From contig JAIRYK010000001.1 of NCBI GenBank assembly GCA_031267795.1, positions 1 through 64,000 on the forward strand: DNA of 64,000 nt, written 5' to 3'. Below the pieces are notes generated by a model. The model was given only the letters and a program-made list of their open reading frames with translations. It was not told where the DNA came from and did no database searches. The stretch is from Candidatus Endomicrobiellum devescovinae. Lineage in GTDB: Bacteria > Elusimicrobiota > Endomicrobiia > Endomicrobiales > Endomicrobiaceae. The translations under genes were made by a program, and so were the position numbers. Below are positions 17,053 through 26,701 of the stretch, piece after piece. Position 1 is the first letter of the stretch; each line of letters opens with the position of its first letter.

Positions 17053-18437
17053 TGGAAGATATAAAAAAAGAGCATTTACAGAAAGGGCTTAAAGAACGAC
17101 ATGTAAATTTAATTGCTATAGGTGGCTCAGTAGGTATTGGATTGTTTCTTGCTTCGGGCAATGCTATAGCTATGTCAGGTCCATGCTTGCTGTTGTCTTA
17201 TGTAATAGGAACATTTTTTATGTATCTTATTATGAGAGCGTTGGGTGAGGTTACGGTTGAGTACCCTATGGCAGGGTCTTTCAGTGCTTATGCACACAAG
17301 TTTATAAGTCCTTTTGCGGGATTTGCAATAGGTTGGTCGTATTGGTTTATGTGGATTATGATTTGTATGGCTCAAATCACTTCCATAGGTATATATTGTA
17401 ATTTTTGGTGGCCTAATCTCCATCAATGGATTCCTGCGTTGGCTTCTTTAGTTTGGTTGACTTCAATGAATCTTTTTAACGTTAAGATTTTCGGAGAGTT
17501 TGAGTTTTGGTTTGCTATATTGAAAGTTGCGATTATTGTTGCGTTTATACTTGCAGGAATTTCCATTATAGCGTTTGGATTAGGAAACGGGTGGAAAGCA
17601 ATCGGGATTTCTAACCTGTATAAGCTCAAAGGCGGTTTTGTTCCTTTTGGTTTTTATGGGATTTTAATGGCTTTTATTTTTTCAATGTTTTCTTTTATTG
17701 GCGTTGAATTTGTAGGCATAATTGCGGGTGAGACAAAAGTGCCTAAGAAAACCATTCCTGCAGCGATAAATAAAGTTGTTCCGTCAATTTCTTTGCTTTA
17801 TATGGGTCCTCTCTTTGTAATTATGTGTCTTTATCCATGGCTAAATTTGCAAGGAGATGGCGTTGGTGAAAGCGTCTTTGTTACTGCATTTATGAGCCTT
17901 GGAATAAAAAAAGCTGCACTTGTGCTAAATTTTATTGTAATCTTAGCTTCTTTATCGGCTTGTAGTAGCGGAATATTTACCAATGGAAGAATGCTTTACA
18001 ATTTGGCGTTAAATAATCAAGCTCCTAAATTTTTGGCAAACCTTAGTTCAAGCAAGACTCCAGTTAATGCTGTTTTGTTTTCATCTTTTGTGTCGTTGAT
18101 GGGGGTTTTCTTAAATTATTTTATGCCTAAAACGCTCTTTATGGCATTGAGAAACAGTACGACTTCTATAGCTTTGCTAACTTGGGGTGGCATAGTAGCC
18201 GTTCAAATGTATGCGAGACGTTCTATGGTGTCGGAAAATATTTCAAACTTAAAATATCCTATGCCGTTTTATCCATATTCAAATTATTTAATTTTTGGAG
18301 CTTTGATTCTTATATTTGTAACGCTTGCCATTGATAAAGTTACAAGAGTTTCTGCAATTCTGTGTCCGCTTTGGCTGGTTTTTTTATATGCGGTTTATAA
18401 ATTGTTTGTTAAAAAAAATAATATGAAAACGATATAA
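17052..18437 (+). CDS. APC-superfamily amino acid permease
   Basis: A 461-residue inner membrane transporter with about 12 hydrophobic segments. The opening KERHVNLIAIGGSVGIGLFLASGNAI matches the conserved first helix of the amino acid transporter (AAT) family within the APC superfamily, and GEVTVEYPMAGSFSAYAHKF follows. These are proton-coupled importers. The amino acid cannot be read from the sequence. It starts with GTG overlapping the carA stop by one base, so its synthesis is probably coupled to carA. Its position between carA and carB is unusual and suggests a substrate tied to nitrogen or arginine/pyrimidine metabolism, such as glutamine, arginine or a related amino acid; this is inference. 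Confidence 0.85.
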   Translation: MEDIKKEHLQKGLKERHVNLIAIGGSVGIGLFLASGNAIAMSGPCLLLSYVIGTFFMYLIMRALGEVTVEYPMAGSFSAYAHKFISPFAGFAIGWSYWFMWIMICMAQITSIGIYCNFWWPNLHQWIPALASLVWLTSMNLFNVKIFGEFEFWFAILKVAIIVAFILAGISIIAFGLGNGWKAIGISNLYKLKGGFVPFGFYGILMAFIFSMFSFIGVEFVGIIAGETKVPKKTIPAAINKVVPSISLLYMGPLFVIMCLYPWLNLQGDGVGESVFVTAFMSLGIKKAALVLNFIVILASLSACSSGIFTNGRMLYNLALNNQAPKFLANLSSSKTPVNAVLFSSFVSLMGVFLNYFMPKTLFMALRNSTTSIALLTWGGIVAVQMYARRSMVSENISNLKYPMPFYPYSNYLIFGALILIFVTLAIDKVTRVSAILCPLWLVFLYAVYKLFVKKNNMKTI

Positions 18438-18448
18438 AGAGGTAAAAT

Positions 18449-21400
18449 ATGCCGATTTTAGATTTTTTATCGCCCAAAAACGGAAAAAAACAAAAAGTTA
18501 TTCTTCTTGGTTCAGGGGCGTTGTCTATAGGACAGGCAGGTGAATTTGATTATTCGGGTTCTCAAGCTGTAAAGGCGTTGGAAGAAGAAGGTTTAGAAGT
18601 AATAATTATCAATCCGAACATTGCTTCGGTTCAAACTAACAAAGGTACAAATAAAAAAGTCTATTTGTATCCTATTACTCCTTTTTGGGTTGAAAAAATT
18701 ATTAAAATAGAAAAACCCGTCGCTATTATTTCAAGTTTTGGCGGTCAGACGTCGTTAAATTGCGTTATAGATCTTGAAAAAAGCGGAGTTTTGAAGAAAT
18801 ACAATGTAAAGGTTTTGGGAACGCAAGTCAATGCGCTTAAATTGTCGGAAGACAGAGAGCTTTTTGCGGAAAAAATGAAGTCTATAAATGTTCCTATAGC
18901 TAAAAGCCATGCAGTTTCCACAGTAGATGAAGCTTTAAAAACAGCCGAGCAAATAGGCTATCCTGTTATTACTCGTTCAGCTTTTGCTTTGGGTGGGCTA
19001 GGTAGCGGACTTGCAAAAAATTCTGTGGATTTAAAAAGGCTTACGCAGGCGGCGTTAATGACTTCTCCTCAAGTTTTAATTGAAAAATCTCTTCACGGCT
19101 GGAAAGAAATAGAATATGAAGTAATGAGAGACAAAACAGGAAACACAATAACAATATGCAATATGGAAAACTTTGACCCTATGGGAATACACACAGGAGA
19201 TTCCATAGTTATAGCTCCGTGTCAGACGATAAATAACACAGAAAATAATATGCTTAGAGACACAGCCATTAAAATTGCCCAAAACGTTGGTATAGTCGGT
19301 GAGTGCAATGTGCAGTATGCTCTAAACCCTGAAGATTACGGTTTTTACGTTATAGAAATCAACGCAAGGCTTTCTCGCTCCAGCGCTTTGGCAAGCAAAG
19401 CGACGGGTTATCCTATAGCTTATATAGCTGCAAAAATCGTCATAGGTTTTGACTTATTGGAACTAAAAAATCCTGTTACTGGTACAACGTCGGCATTTTA
19501 CGAGCCTTCGCTTGATTACGTTACTTTAAAAGTTCCTCGTTGGGATTTAAGCAAGTTTACGGGAGTTTCTAAAAATTTAGGCACTCAAATGAAGTCTGTC
19601 GGCGAAGTTATGGCAATAGGCAGAAACTTTTGCGAAGTTATGCAAAAAGCTCTTAGAATGGTTAATGAGAATGAAAATGGCATAACAGTAAATATTTTTA
19701 AAGATGCTTCGTCCGAAGATCTTGATAAAGAGCTTTTGTCACCGACAAACTTAAGAGTCTTTGCAATTTATGAAACTTTTAAAAGAGGAAAATCTATTGA
19801 ATATGTTTATGAAAAAACGAAGATAGATTATTGGTTTTTATCTCATATTTTGTATTTGGCAAAAGTTGAATCTGAATTATTTAATTTTTTTGTAAAGCAT
19901 TCTGAAAAAAAAGATTTGTTTACAGCTCAAGATATATATAATACTTATAAAAAAGTTCCAAAAGAACATTTGCATTGCCTAAAGTCCAAAGGGTTTTCTG
20001 ATTTTCAGCTTACGAAAATTTTCCTTTTGGCATGTTTGTCTGGTCAAACAAAATTGAGCATAAAGCAAATACGAACTTTGTCTTTTGGCATAAGAAAACT
20101 GAGAAAGAAACTAGGCGTCCTTCCTGTTGTAAAACAAATAGATACAACGTCTTCCGAATATCCAACAAAATCTAATTATTTATATCTTACATACGACGGC
20201 ATCCATAGCGATGTGTCTCCTAAGAAAAACACAAAGAGCGTTATTACTTTGGGCAGCGGAAGCTATCGTATAGGCAGTAGCTTGGAATTTGACTGGTGTT
20301 CTGTTATGACAAGCAGTTATTTCAAAAATAAAAAGAACGACAGCGTTATTATAAATTGCAATCCAGAAACAGTTTCTACAGATTACAGCGCTTCTGACAG
20401 ACTTTATTTTGAAGAATTGTCTTCAGAAAGAGTTTTGGATATCATAGATATTGAAGATCCTAAGGGCGTTGTAGCGTGTATGGGTGGACAGAATCCTAAT
20501 AATTTAATTCAACCTTTAAGCGAGGCTAAAGTAAATATTTTGGGGCACAGCCAAAAAAGTGTTGACGGAGCTGAAGATAGAGAGAAATTCTCAGCAATGC
20601 TTGATAAGCTCGGCATAGATCAACCAGAGTGGATTTCAGCTGTTTCCAGAGACGAAATAGAAAAGTTTATAGAAAAAGTGGGGTTTCCAGTACTTATACG
20701 TCCGAGTTTTGTATTATCTGGAACACTTATGAACGTTGCCAACGACAAAGAAAGTTTGGAACATTACCTGTCATTAACGAAGGATATTTCGGCTGATTTC
20801 CCAGTAGTTATTTCAAAATTCATACTTGATGCAAAAGAAATAGAGTGCGACGGAGTAGCTAAAGGCGGAGAAGTTATATTGTCGCTCGTTACGGAACATA
20901 TAGAAAATGCAGGCGTCCACAGCGGTGACGCTACTATGGTTTTCCCTTCGCAAAAAATATATACCCGTACGGTAAATATTATTAAAGATATAGTTAGAAA
21001 AATAGTGAAAGATCTTAATTTGAACGGACCTTTCAACATACAGTTTATAGCTAAAGAAAATGATGTAAAGGTAATAGAATGTAATGCAAGAGCTTCAAGG
21101 TCGTTTCCTTTTATTTCAAAAGTTTCTGGCGTAAATTTAGCAGAGCTTTCATGCAAAGTTATGAATAATGAGAGAGTGAAAAAGATTTTGATTGACGAAA
21201 GCGAGATACCGTATGTTGGCGTTAAAGCGTCTATGTTTAGTTTTCAAAGGCTTGACGGGGCAGATCCTGTGATAGGCGTTGAAATGGCATCAACGGGCGA
21301 AGTCGGTTGTTTGGGCGATAAGTTTGACCATGCGATGCTTTTATCAATGGAAGCTACGCAAATAAGAAAGCCGAAGAAGGGCGTTCTAATAAGCGCAGGT

Positions 21401-21763
21401 AGAGAGAAAGATAAAATTAAGTTTATGGAAGTAATTGATAATCTTTACAAACTCGGCGTTCCTGTTTACGCTACAAGAGGGACAGCAAAATTCCTTGAGG
21501 ATAGAGGTTATAAAGTTGAGACTGTTCACTGGAACCGCAACCCAAGAGCAGTTGATATAATAATAGAGGGGAAAGTTGATTTTGTGATCAACATAAACAA
21601 AAATTTGAGCGTTGACGAACTGCACAATAATTCGGAAATAAGAAAAATGGCTGTTAAATGCGGTTGCTCATTGCTTACAAATCTTGAGAAAACAATGGCT
21701 TATTTAAGAGCTTATGATTCTTATGATGAGCTACAAAGTATAGATCACTGCATAAGTTTGTAA
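18449..21763 (+). CDS. carB: Carbamoyl phosphate synthase large subunit
   Basis: A 1104-residue protein with the full CarB layout: two ATP-grasp halves (GSGALSIGQAGEFDYSGSQA in the first, GSGSYRIGSSLEFDWCSV in the second), an oligomerisation domain between them and a C-terminal MGS-like allosteric domain beginning near GVLISAGREKDKIKF. It makes carbamoyl phosphate from bicarbonate, ATP and ammonia delivered by CarA. Slightly longer than the common length of about 1070. It starts 11 bp after the permease stop with its own ribosome binding site (AAGAGG) and is the last gene of the operon. Confidence 0.96.
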   Translation: MPILDFLSPKNGKKQKVILLGSGALSIGQAGEFDYSGSQAVKALEEEGLEVIIINPNIASVQTNKGTNKKVYLYPITPFWVEKIIKIEKPVAIISSFGGQTSLNCVIDLEKSGVLKKYNVKVLGTQVNALKLSEDRELFAEKMKSINVPIAKSHAVSTVDEALKTAEQIGYPVITRSAFALGGLGSGLAKNSVDLKRLTQAALMTSPQVLIEKSLHGWKEIEYEVMRDKTGNTITICNMENFDPMGIHTGDSIVIAPCQTINNTENNMLRDTAIKIAQNVGIVGECNVQYALNPEDYGFYVIEINARLSRSSALASKATGYPIAYIAAKIVIGFDLLELKNPVTGTTSAFYEPSLDYVTLKVPRWDLSKFTGVSKNLGTQMKSVGEVMAIGRNFCEVMQKALRMVNENENGITVNIFKDASSEDLDKELLSPTNLRVFAIYETFKRGKSIEYVYEKTKIDYWFLSHILYLAKVESELFNFFVKHSEKKDLFTAQDIYNTYKKVPKEHLHCLKSKGFSDFQLTKIFLLACLSGQTKLSIKQIRTLSFGIRKLRKKLGVLPVVKQIDTTSSEYPTKSNYLYLTYDGIHSDVSPKKNTKSVITLGSGSYRIGSSLEFDWCSVMTSSYFKNKKNDSVIINCNPETVSTDYSASDRLYFEELSSERVLDIIDIEDPKGVVACMGGQNPNNLIQPLSEAKVNILGHSQKSVDGAEDREKFSAMLDKLGIDQPEWISAVSRDEIEKFIEKVGFPVLIRPSFVLSGTLMNVANDKESLEHYLSLTKDISADFPVVISKFILDAKEIECDGVAKGGEVILSLVTEHIENAGVHSGDATMVFPSQKIYTRTVNIIKDIVRKIVKDLNLNGPFNIQFIAKENDVKVIECNARASRSFPFISKVSGVNLAELSCKVMNNERVKKILIDESEIPYVGVKASMFSFQRLDGADPVIGVEMASTGEVGCLGDKFDHAMLLSMEATQIRKPKKGVLISAGREKDKIKFMEVIDNLYKLGVPVYATRGTAKFLEDRGYKVETVHWNRNPRAVDIIIEGKVDFVININKNLSVDELHNNSEIRKMAVKCGCSLLTNLEKTMAYLRAYDSYDELQSIDHCISL

Positions 21764-21773
21764 TTTCTTCTAC

Positions 21774-21802
21774 TTGAATAAGCGTTATTTTAAATGTAAT
21801 AT
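21774..21802 (+). promoter_or_regulatory. Probable promoter of purF-pyrG
   Basis: TTGAAT (21774-21779), 17-bp spacer, TAATAT (21797-21802), in the 176-bp gap before purF. It would give a leader of about 130 nt. Nothing else in the gap is a clear regulatory element. Confidence 0.45.
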
Positions 21803-21939
21803 AAATAAAAATGTACCTTATAATGAACTAATCTGAAGTTGATAAAGTGAAATAGATACAAATTTATAAAACATAATAACCAATTTAATGTAGTTGCATT
21901 AGTTGGGCATTTTTTATTTGTTAAAAAAGGATTTTATTT

Positions 21940-23319
21940 ATGTGTGGAATTATCGGCGTAGAAAATAATGAAAATGCGGCGGTGCTTGCTTCAGCCGGTC
22001 TTATAACTCTTCAACACAGAGGAGAAGAGTCTGCAGGCATAACTATCAGCGGTAAAGAAAAAATGAAGACTTTTAGGTCTATGGGGCTTGTTTCAACTTT
22101 GTTTAACGAAGACACTTTGTTGAATAAACTTCCGGGAACAGCAGCTATTGGACATGTACGCTACACCACTTCTGCTAAAAGCTCTTTAATAAATGCTCAG
22201 CCTTTTCAGATAAACTGTATTCACGGAAATGTAGCTGTAGCTCATAATGGAAACATAACAAATTTCCCTAAAATAAGAGAAATGCTTCTTAAAAAAGGAG
22301 CTATATTCAACCATACCTCAGATACGGAAATTTTATTACATCTTATAGCTATGTCTAAGGGAAATCTTGCCGATGTTGTGGCAAAATCTTTGCATAAACT
22401 TGAAGGTGCTTTTTCTCTCGTTATTCTTAAAGACAAAACACTTATAGGTGCAAGAGATGAAAATGGTTTTAGACCTTTGGTTTTGGGGAAGATAGACGGC
22501 TCTTACATAATATCTTCGGAAACATCTGCGATTGAAGTTATTGGCGGTACGTATATAAGAGATATAATGCCCGGAGAAATTGTTGTTATAGAAAATGGGA
22601 AAATAAAAAAATCATTTTTTTATAAAAAAACTAAGCAGCAGCATACCTGTATTTTTGAACAAGTTTATTTTTCAAGACCTGATAGTATAATGTTTGGCAA
22701 GACTGTAAAAGAAGCCAGGGTGAAAATGGGGGAATTTCTTGCCAAGCAGATGAAAGGTATAAAAGCGGACATTGTTATGCCTGTTCCAGATACAGGTTAT
22801 TATGCAGCTTTAGGTTTTGCAAGAGCTTCAAATATACTTTTTGAAAACGGCTTTGTAAGAAATCATTATGTAGGCAGGTCTTTTATAAAACCTTCTCAAA
22901 ATTTGAGAGATGTTACGGCTAGACTTAAATTACGACCTATAAAAGAAGTTGTAAACGGTAAAGATATTGTGCTTATTGATGACTCTATAGTGAGAGGAAC
23001 AACATCAAAAAGACTTCTTGGCGTTTTAAAGGAAGCAGGGGCGAAGAAAATTCATTTTGCCTTGTCTTGTCCGCCAATAATAGGTTCTTGCTACTATGGA
23101 ATAGATACGCCAACAAAATCTCATTTAATAGCTGCTAATAATTCTGTTGAAGAAATGAGAAAGTATTTAGGTGTGGATACTTTGACATTTTTAAGCTTAG
23201 AAAATCTTGTAAAAGCTTGTTCTTTTTCAGCTAAAAAAGACAAAGTATTTTGTACTGCGTGTTTTACTGGAAGATACCCTACGAAAATCTCAAAGAATAC
23301 ATATAAGGAAGGCTGTTAA
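21940..23319 (+). CDS. purF: Amidophosphoribosyltransferase
   Basis: A 459-residue enzyme of the first committed step of purine synthesis (PRPP plus glutamine to phosphoribosylamine). The class II amidotransferase cysteine is residue 2 (MCGIIGVEN), so there is little or no propeptide. Amidotransferase landmarks LQHRGEESAGI and IGHVRYTTSAKSS follow, then the PRPP-binding loop KDIVLIDDSIVRGTTSK in the C-terminal half. Cysteines near the C-terminus (CTACFTGRYP) and elsewhere resemble the Fe-S form known from Bacillus. It is one base upstream of pyrG. No other purine genes are in the window. Confidence 0.95.
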   Translation: MCGIIGVENNENAAVLASAGLITLQHRGEESAGITISGKEKMKTFRSMGLVSTLFNEDTLLNKLPGTAAIGHVRYTTSAKSSLINAQPFQINCIHGNVAVAHNGNITNFPKIREMLLKKGAIFNHTSDTEILLHLIAMSKGNLADVVAKSLHKLEGAFSLVILKDKTLIGARDENGFRPLVLGKIDGSYIISSETSAIEVIGGTYIRDIMPGEIVVIENGKIKKSFFYKKTKQQHTCIFEQVYFSRPDSIMFGKTVKEARVKMGEFLAKQMKGIKADIVMPVPDTGYYAALGFARASNILFENGFVRNHYVGRSFIKPSQNLRDVTARLKLRPIKEVVNGKDIVLIDDSIVRGTTSKRLLGVLKEAGAKKIHFALSCPPIIGSCYYGIDTPTKSHLIAANNSVEEMRKYLGVDTLTFLSLENLVKACSFSAKKDKVFCTACFTGRYPTKISKNTYKEGC

Positions 23320-23320
23320 A

Positions 23321-24910
23321 ATGGCAAAGTATATTCTTATTACGGGCGGGGTTGTAAGTTCTTTAGGAAAGGGAATTTCTGGAGCCAGTATAGGAAAACT
23401 CTTACAGCTTCACGGCTTTAAAGTCAACATGCTTAAATTTGACCCATATATAAACGTTGATCCCGGAACTATGAATCCGTATCAACATGGCGAAGTTTTT
23501 GTAACTACTGATGGAGCAGAGACTGATTTAGATTTAGGAACATATGAGAGATTTTTGGACGTTTATACAAGTAAAGCAAATACAAATACTTCTGGCGATA
23601 TTTATCGTACAGTAATAGACAGAGAAAGAAGAGGAGACTATGACGGAGCCACAGTACAGGTTATACCGCACATAACTGACGAAATAAAAAGACGCTTTTC
23701 GGCTTTAAAAGATGAATGCGATATTTCTATTATTGAAATAGGCGGTACTGTTGGGGATATTGAGGGGCTTCCATTTATGGAAGCTGCTAGACAGTTTCAG
23801 CTTGAAAATAAAAAAGAAGATATTTTTAGCATACATGTTACGCTTGTTCCTTATATAGCGGGCGCCCATGAGCTTAAAACAAAACCTACGCAGCATTCCG
23901 TTAATAAGTTAAGGGAAATAGGCATTTCTCCAGATATGATTATATGCAGGGCAGAGCATCATCTTGATAAATCTTTAAAAAGAAAGATAGCCTTATTTTG
24001 TAATGTAAAAGAAGACTGTGTTGTTGAGGCTATGGATGCTCCTTCAATTTATTACATACCAGAAGCGCTTTACAATCAAAAAGTTGATACTCTTGTGATG
24101 GAAAAACTTAAGATAAAGCCGAAGAAGAAATTTGATAAAGCTTGGTTTATAAAGATAAAGTCTTTTGGCAAGTTTTCTAAGACTGTTAAAGTGGCTGTTG
24201 TCGGAAAATATGCCGATTTGAAGGATGCTTATAAATCTATTGACGAATCTTTAAATATTGCTGCTGCTTCTCTAAAAGCAAAAGTTGAAATAGATTATTT
24301 GGGTGCTGAGGACAAGGATTTAGTAAAAAAACTAAAGAATTACGATGCTATTTTAGTTCCCGGAGGTTTTGGAAATAGGGGAGTTGAGGGAAAAATAAGA
24401 GCTATAACTTATGCGAGAAAGAATAAAATTCCTTTCTTAGGAATATGTCTTGGCATGCAATGCAGCGTTATAGAGGTAGCAAGGAATCTTGCCAATCTTA
24501 AAGATGCAAATTCAACGGAATTTTACGAAGCCACAAAATATCCCGTAATTAAGATTCTTGACGAGCAAAAAAATGTTAAATATAGGGGAGGCACAATGAG
24601 GCTTGGCAGTTACAAGTCTCGGCTAAAGAAAAGTACTTTAGCTCATAAGTTGTATAAATCTTCAGAAATAGAAGAGCGTCATAGACACAGATATGAAATG
24701 AATCCAGAATTTGTTGAAACCTTGAAAAAAGTCGGATTGTATGTTTCTGCATATCATAAGGATGTATTGCCAGAGATTGTTGAAATGAAAAATCACCCGT
24801 TCTTTATAGGCGTGCAGTTCCACCCTGAGTTTGGTTCAAGACCTATGAAACCTCACCCTCTTTTTGAAGGGTTTATTAATGCTGCATTGTTAAATAAAAA
24901 GAAACAATAA
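23321..24910 (+). CDS. pyrG: CTP synthase
   Basis: A 529-residue CTP synthase. The synthetase domain starts KYILITGGVVSSLGKGI and includes KFDPYINVDPGTMNPYQHGE. The C-terminal class I glutaminase domain has the cysteine in GICLGMQCSVIE and the His-Glu pair in GVQFHPEFGSRP. It aminates UTP to CTP using glutamine, the third glutamine-consuming biosynthetic enzyme in this part of the window after carA and purF. It is separated from purF by one base, so the two share a message. Confidence 0.96.
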   Translation: MAKYILITGGVVSSLGKGISGASIGKLLQLHGFKVNMLKFDPYINVDPGTMNPYQHGEVFVTTDGAETDLDLGTYERFLDVYTSKANTNTSGDIYRTVIDRERRGDYDGATVQVIPHITDEIKRRFSALKDECDISIIEIGGTVGDIEGLPFMEAARQFQLENKKEDIFSIHVTLVPYIAGAHELKTKPTQHSVNKLREIGISPDMIICRAEHHLDKSLKRKIALFCNVKEDCVVEAMDAPSIYYIPEALYNQKVDTLVMEKLKIKPKKKFDKAWFIKIKSFGKFSKTVKVAVVGKYADLKDAYKSIDESLNIAAASLKAKVEIDYLGAEDKDLVKKLKNYDAILVPGGFGNRGVEGKIRAITYARKNKIPFLGICLGMQCSVIEVARNLANLKDANSTEFYEATKYPVIKILDEQKNVKYRGGTMRLGSYKSRLKKSTLAHKLYKSSEIEERHRHRYEMNPEFVETLKKVGLYVSAYHKDVLPEIVEMKNHPFFIGVQFHPEFGSRPMKPHPLFEGFINAALLNKKKQ

Positions 24911-24988
24911 AATAGTAGATTTTTCTCTAAAAGATAATAATTAATTGATGAAAAATAGAAAGATTTTAAAGGTAAGGAGGTTTTAAAA

Positions 24989-25282
24989 GTGTCTATGAAC
25001 AAGTATTTAATAATTTTTCTTTTTGTAGTTATTGCTGCAAACGGCGTTTTTGCACAGCCCGCACTTTATGATCATGGGAAAGATCAACAGCAGCAAGCGC
25101 AGAAGCCATTATTAGTGGAAGAGGAAGAAGAGGAGGAGGAGGAGCCGGAAGTTCCTGCGGCTCCGGTGGTGGCACAACCTATAGCACAAGATCAAAATGC
25201 AAGAGTAGTTGAAGAAGTCCAGACAATTCTTCAAAGGGAAGGATGGGTGAGCTGGTTGTTTGGGCACTGCAGCCTTTTATGA
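24989..25282 (+). CDS. Small secreted acidic protein, unknown function
   Basis: A 97-residue protein with a signal peptide (hydrophobic core IIFLFVVIAANGVFA, likely cleavage after FAQ). The mature part is low-complexity: a glutamine-rich patch, a run of nine glutamates (about residues 44-52), then a proline/valine/alanine stretch. The GTG start is chosen because a strong ribosome binding site (TAAGGAGG, 24973-24980) lies 8 bp before it; the ATG six bases later is less well placed. The end is doubtful: the final residues (WLFGHCSLL) look unlike the rest, and the next frame continues open past the stop (ELVVWALQPFM and so on, to about 25314). I do not recognise a family. Confidence 0.5.
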   Translation: MSMNKYLIIFLFVVIAANGVFAQPALYDHGKDQQQQAQKPLLVEEEEEEEEEPEVPAAPVVAQPIAQDQNARVVEEVQTILQREGWVSWLFGHCSLL

Positions 25283-25336
25283 AACAAATCCTCAACGAAA
25301 AAATAGCTAGTTAATATATCCTTATTTGGAAAAAAG

Positions 25337-25376
25337 AAGAATACACCCTAGAAAAATCTCTAGGGTGTATTCTTTT
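25337..25376. terminator. Bidirectional terminator with 14-bp stem
   Basis: AAGAATACACCCTA (25337-25350) pairs perfectly with TAGGGTGTATTCTT (25361-25374) around a 10-nt loop. T residues follow on the plus strand (to 25376), and a T-rich tract follows on the minus strand. It separates the plus-strand purF-pyrG unit from the minus-strand porin gene and can serve both. Confidence 0.85.
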
Positions 25377-25467
25377 AAGTCTAAATCTATAAATATTAAT
25401 AAATTTTTTACAATCTATTGCAACAATCCCAGCATAAATAGTAAACGATAAGTGAGAGGTGCTAATC

Positions 25468-26658
25468 TTAAAAATCAAACCTTGTTCTTATCCCAGCTAC
25501 AAGCACATTATTGGAAAGCTCTGTGTTTCCGCCTCTAGGATTGATAAAATACTGTATAGCTGGCGTAATTCCAAGATGTTTATTTATGCCAATCCTATAG
25601 TACAATTCAAATTCAGTTTCAGCTCCATTCATGTAACCTGTGTTTACTTTATAATCAGATGAGCCATACATTTGACCTATTGCAAAACCTAAAGTATCGC
25701 TTTTTCTAGACCATAGAGAACCATCTATCTGTAAACCAATATCCCAAGATAAAGTTGGTTTTATCTCAATGTCGCTTACTTCTACTGCCTCAGTTGATTT
25801 TTTGACTGTAGCTACAGATGGGTCTTTAAATGAAACTCTTCCAAAAACTCCTACATTTTTGCAGACTTCTTGATCTGCACTTATGCCAAAACCGTACGTT
25901 CCTGATTTTTTATCCAAGTTTTTGCAGGAATAATGAACGCTGTTATTTTCCCAAACATAAACCTTATAGTTGCCTTTCTTTGAAGGCTTATAAGCAACTT
26001 GCACGGCATTTACCCCGTCTGCATCAATATGTTCAACTTTCGTTGTAAAATATCCATAAGACAAATCAAACTTATCTGATAAAGCATAACACAAACTTAG
26101 CGCTACTCTTTGAAGTAGAGCTTCAATTATTTTATCTCCGCTAAAAATACTTGTGATAAACTGAGCTTTTTTGTCCTTTGAATATCTATTTCCTGTAAAG
26201 TATGAACTAAAGTTTAATTTACCGAAACTTACGGTTAACTTATCGTTAAAACATGATTGTTTATAGTACAGGTCTGTGACTTTTAGAGGCTCAAGTTCGC
26301 CGACAAACGTAGGGTCAGATACTGCGTTAACATTTGCATATGTCTGAACAGTTTTTGACAATCCGTCACCTTTTCCGCCATTAAGACAAACAACTACTAT
26401 TCCATTATTTTCAAGAATTTTTTCTAACTTCAAATCGCCAACATATACAATAGTACTTGATCCATCATTAGGCTTTCCTACGTTATCTTTAGACGTACCC
26501 TGAAAAACAAATGTGGCTCCCCCAGAAATTTTTATGTTAAGAGCTTGCGCTATATCTACGTGCGGTGTTGGAACAGCAGGTTGCGCAAACGCTTCTAAAA
26601 GAAGAAAGGTAAGAATAAAAGCTGAAACTAAAATTTTAGCTGTGAATTTTCTCATCAC
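25468..26658 (-). CDS. OprB-like outer membrane carbohydrate porin
   Basis: A 396-residue protein with a signal peptide (hydrophobic core VSAFILTFLLLEAFA, cleavage near FAQ). The mature protein is strand-rich and ends in phenylalanine (GIRTRFDF), like outer membrane barrels. The late segment (ELYYRIGINKHLGITPAIQ, then YFINPRGGN) matches the carbohydrate-selective porin OprB family, as does the early GDLKLEK region. OprB porins let sugars cross the outer membrane. The gene follows manA by 43 bp and the hexose-phosphate-type transporter gene lies upstream on the same strand, which supports a sugar role. Start supported by AAAAAGGA before the ATG. Confidence 0.75.
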   Translation of the reverse strand: MMRKFTAKILVSAFILTFLLLEAFAQPAVPTPHVDIAQALNIKISGGATFVFQGTSKDNVGKPNDGSSTIVYVGDLKLEKILENNGIVVVCLNGGKGDGLSKTVQTYANVNAVSDPTFVGELEPLKVTDLYYKQSCFNDKLTVSFGKLNFSSYFTGNRYSKDKKAQFITSIFSGDKIIEALLQRVALSLCYALSDKFDLSYGYFTTKVEHIDADGVNAVQVAYKPSKKGNYKVYVWENNSVHYSCKNLDKKSGTYGFGISADQEVCKNVGVFGRVSFKDPSVATVKKSTEAVEVSDIEIKPTLSWDIGLQIDGSLWSRKSDTLGFAIGQMYGSSDYKVNTGYMNGAETEFELYYRIGINKHLGITPAIQYFINPRGGNTELSNNVLVAGIRTRFDF

Positions 26659-26701
26659 AAAGTTCCTTTTTAAGTTTTATTTTTACTCTATAATCTAAAT
26701 T

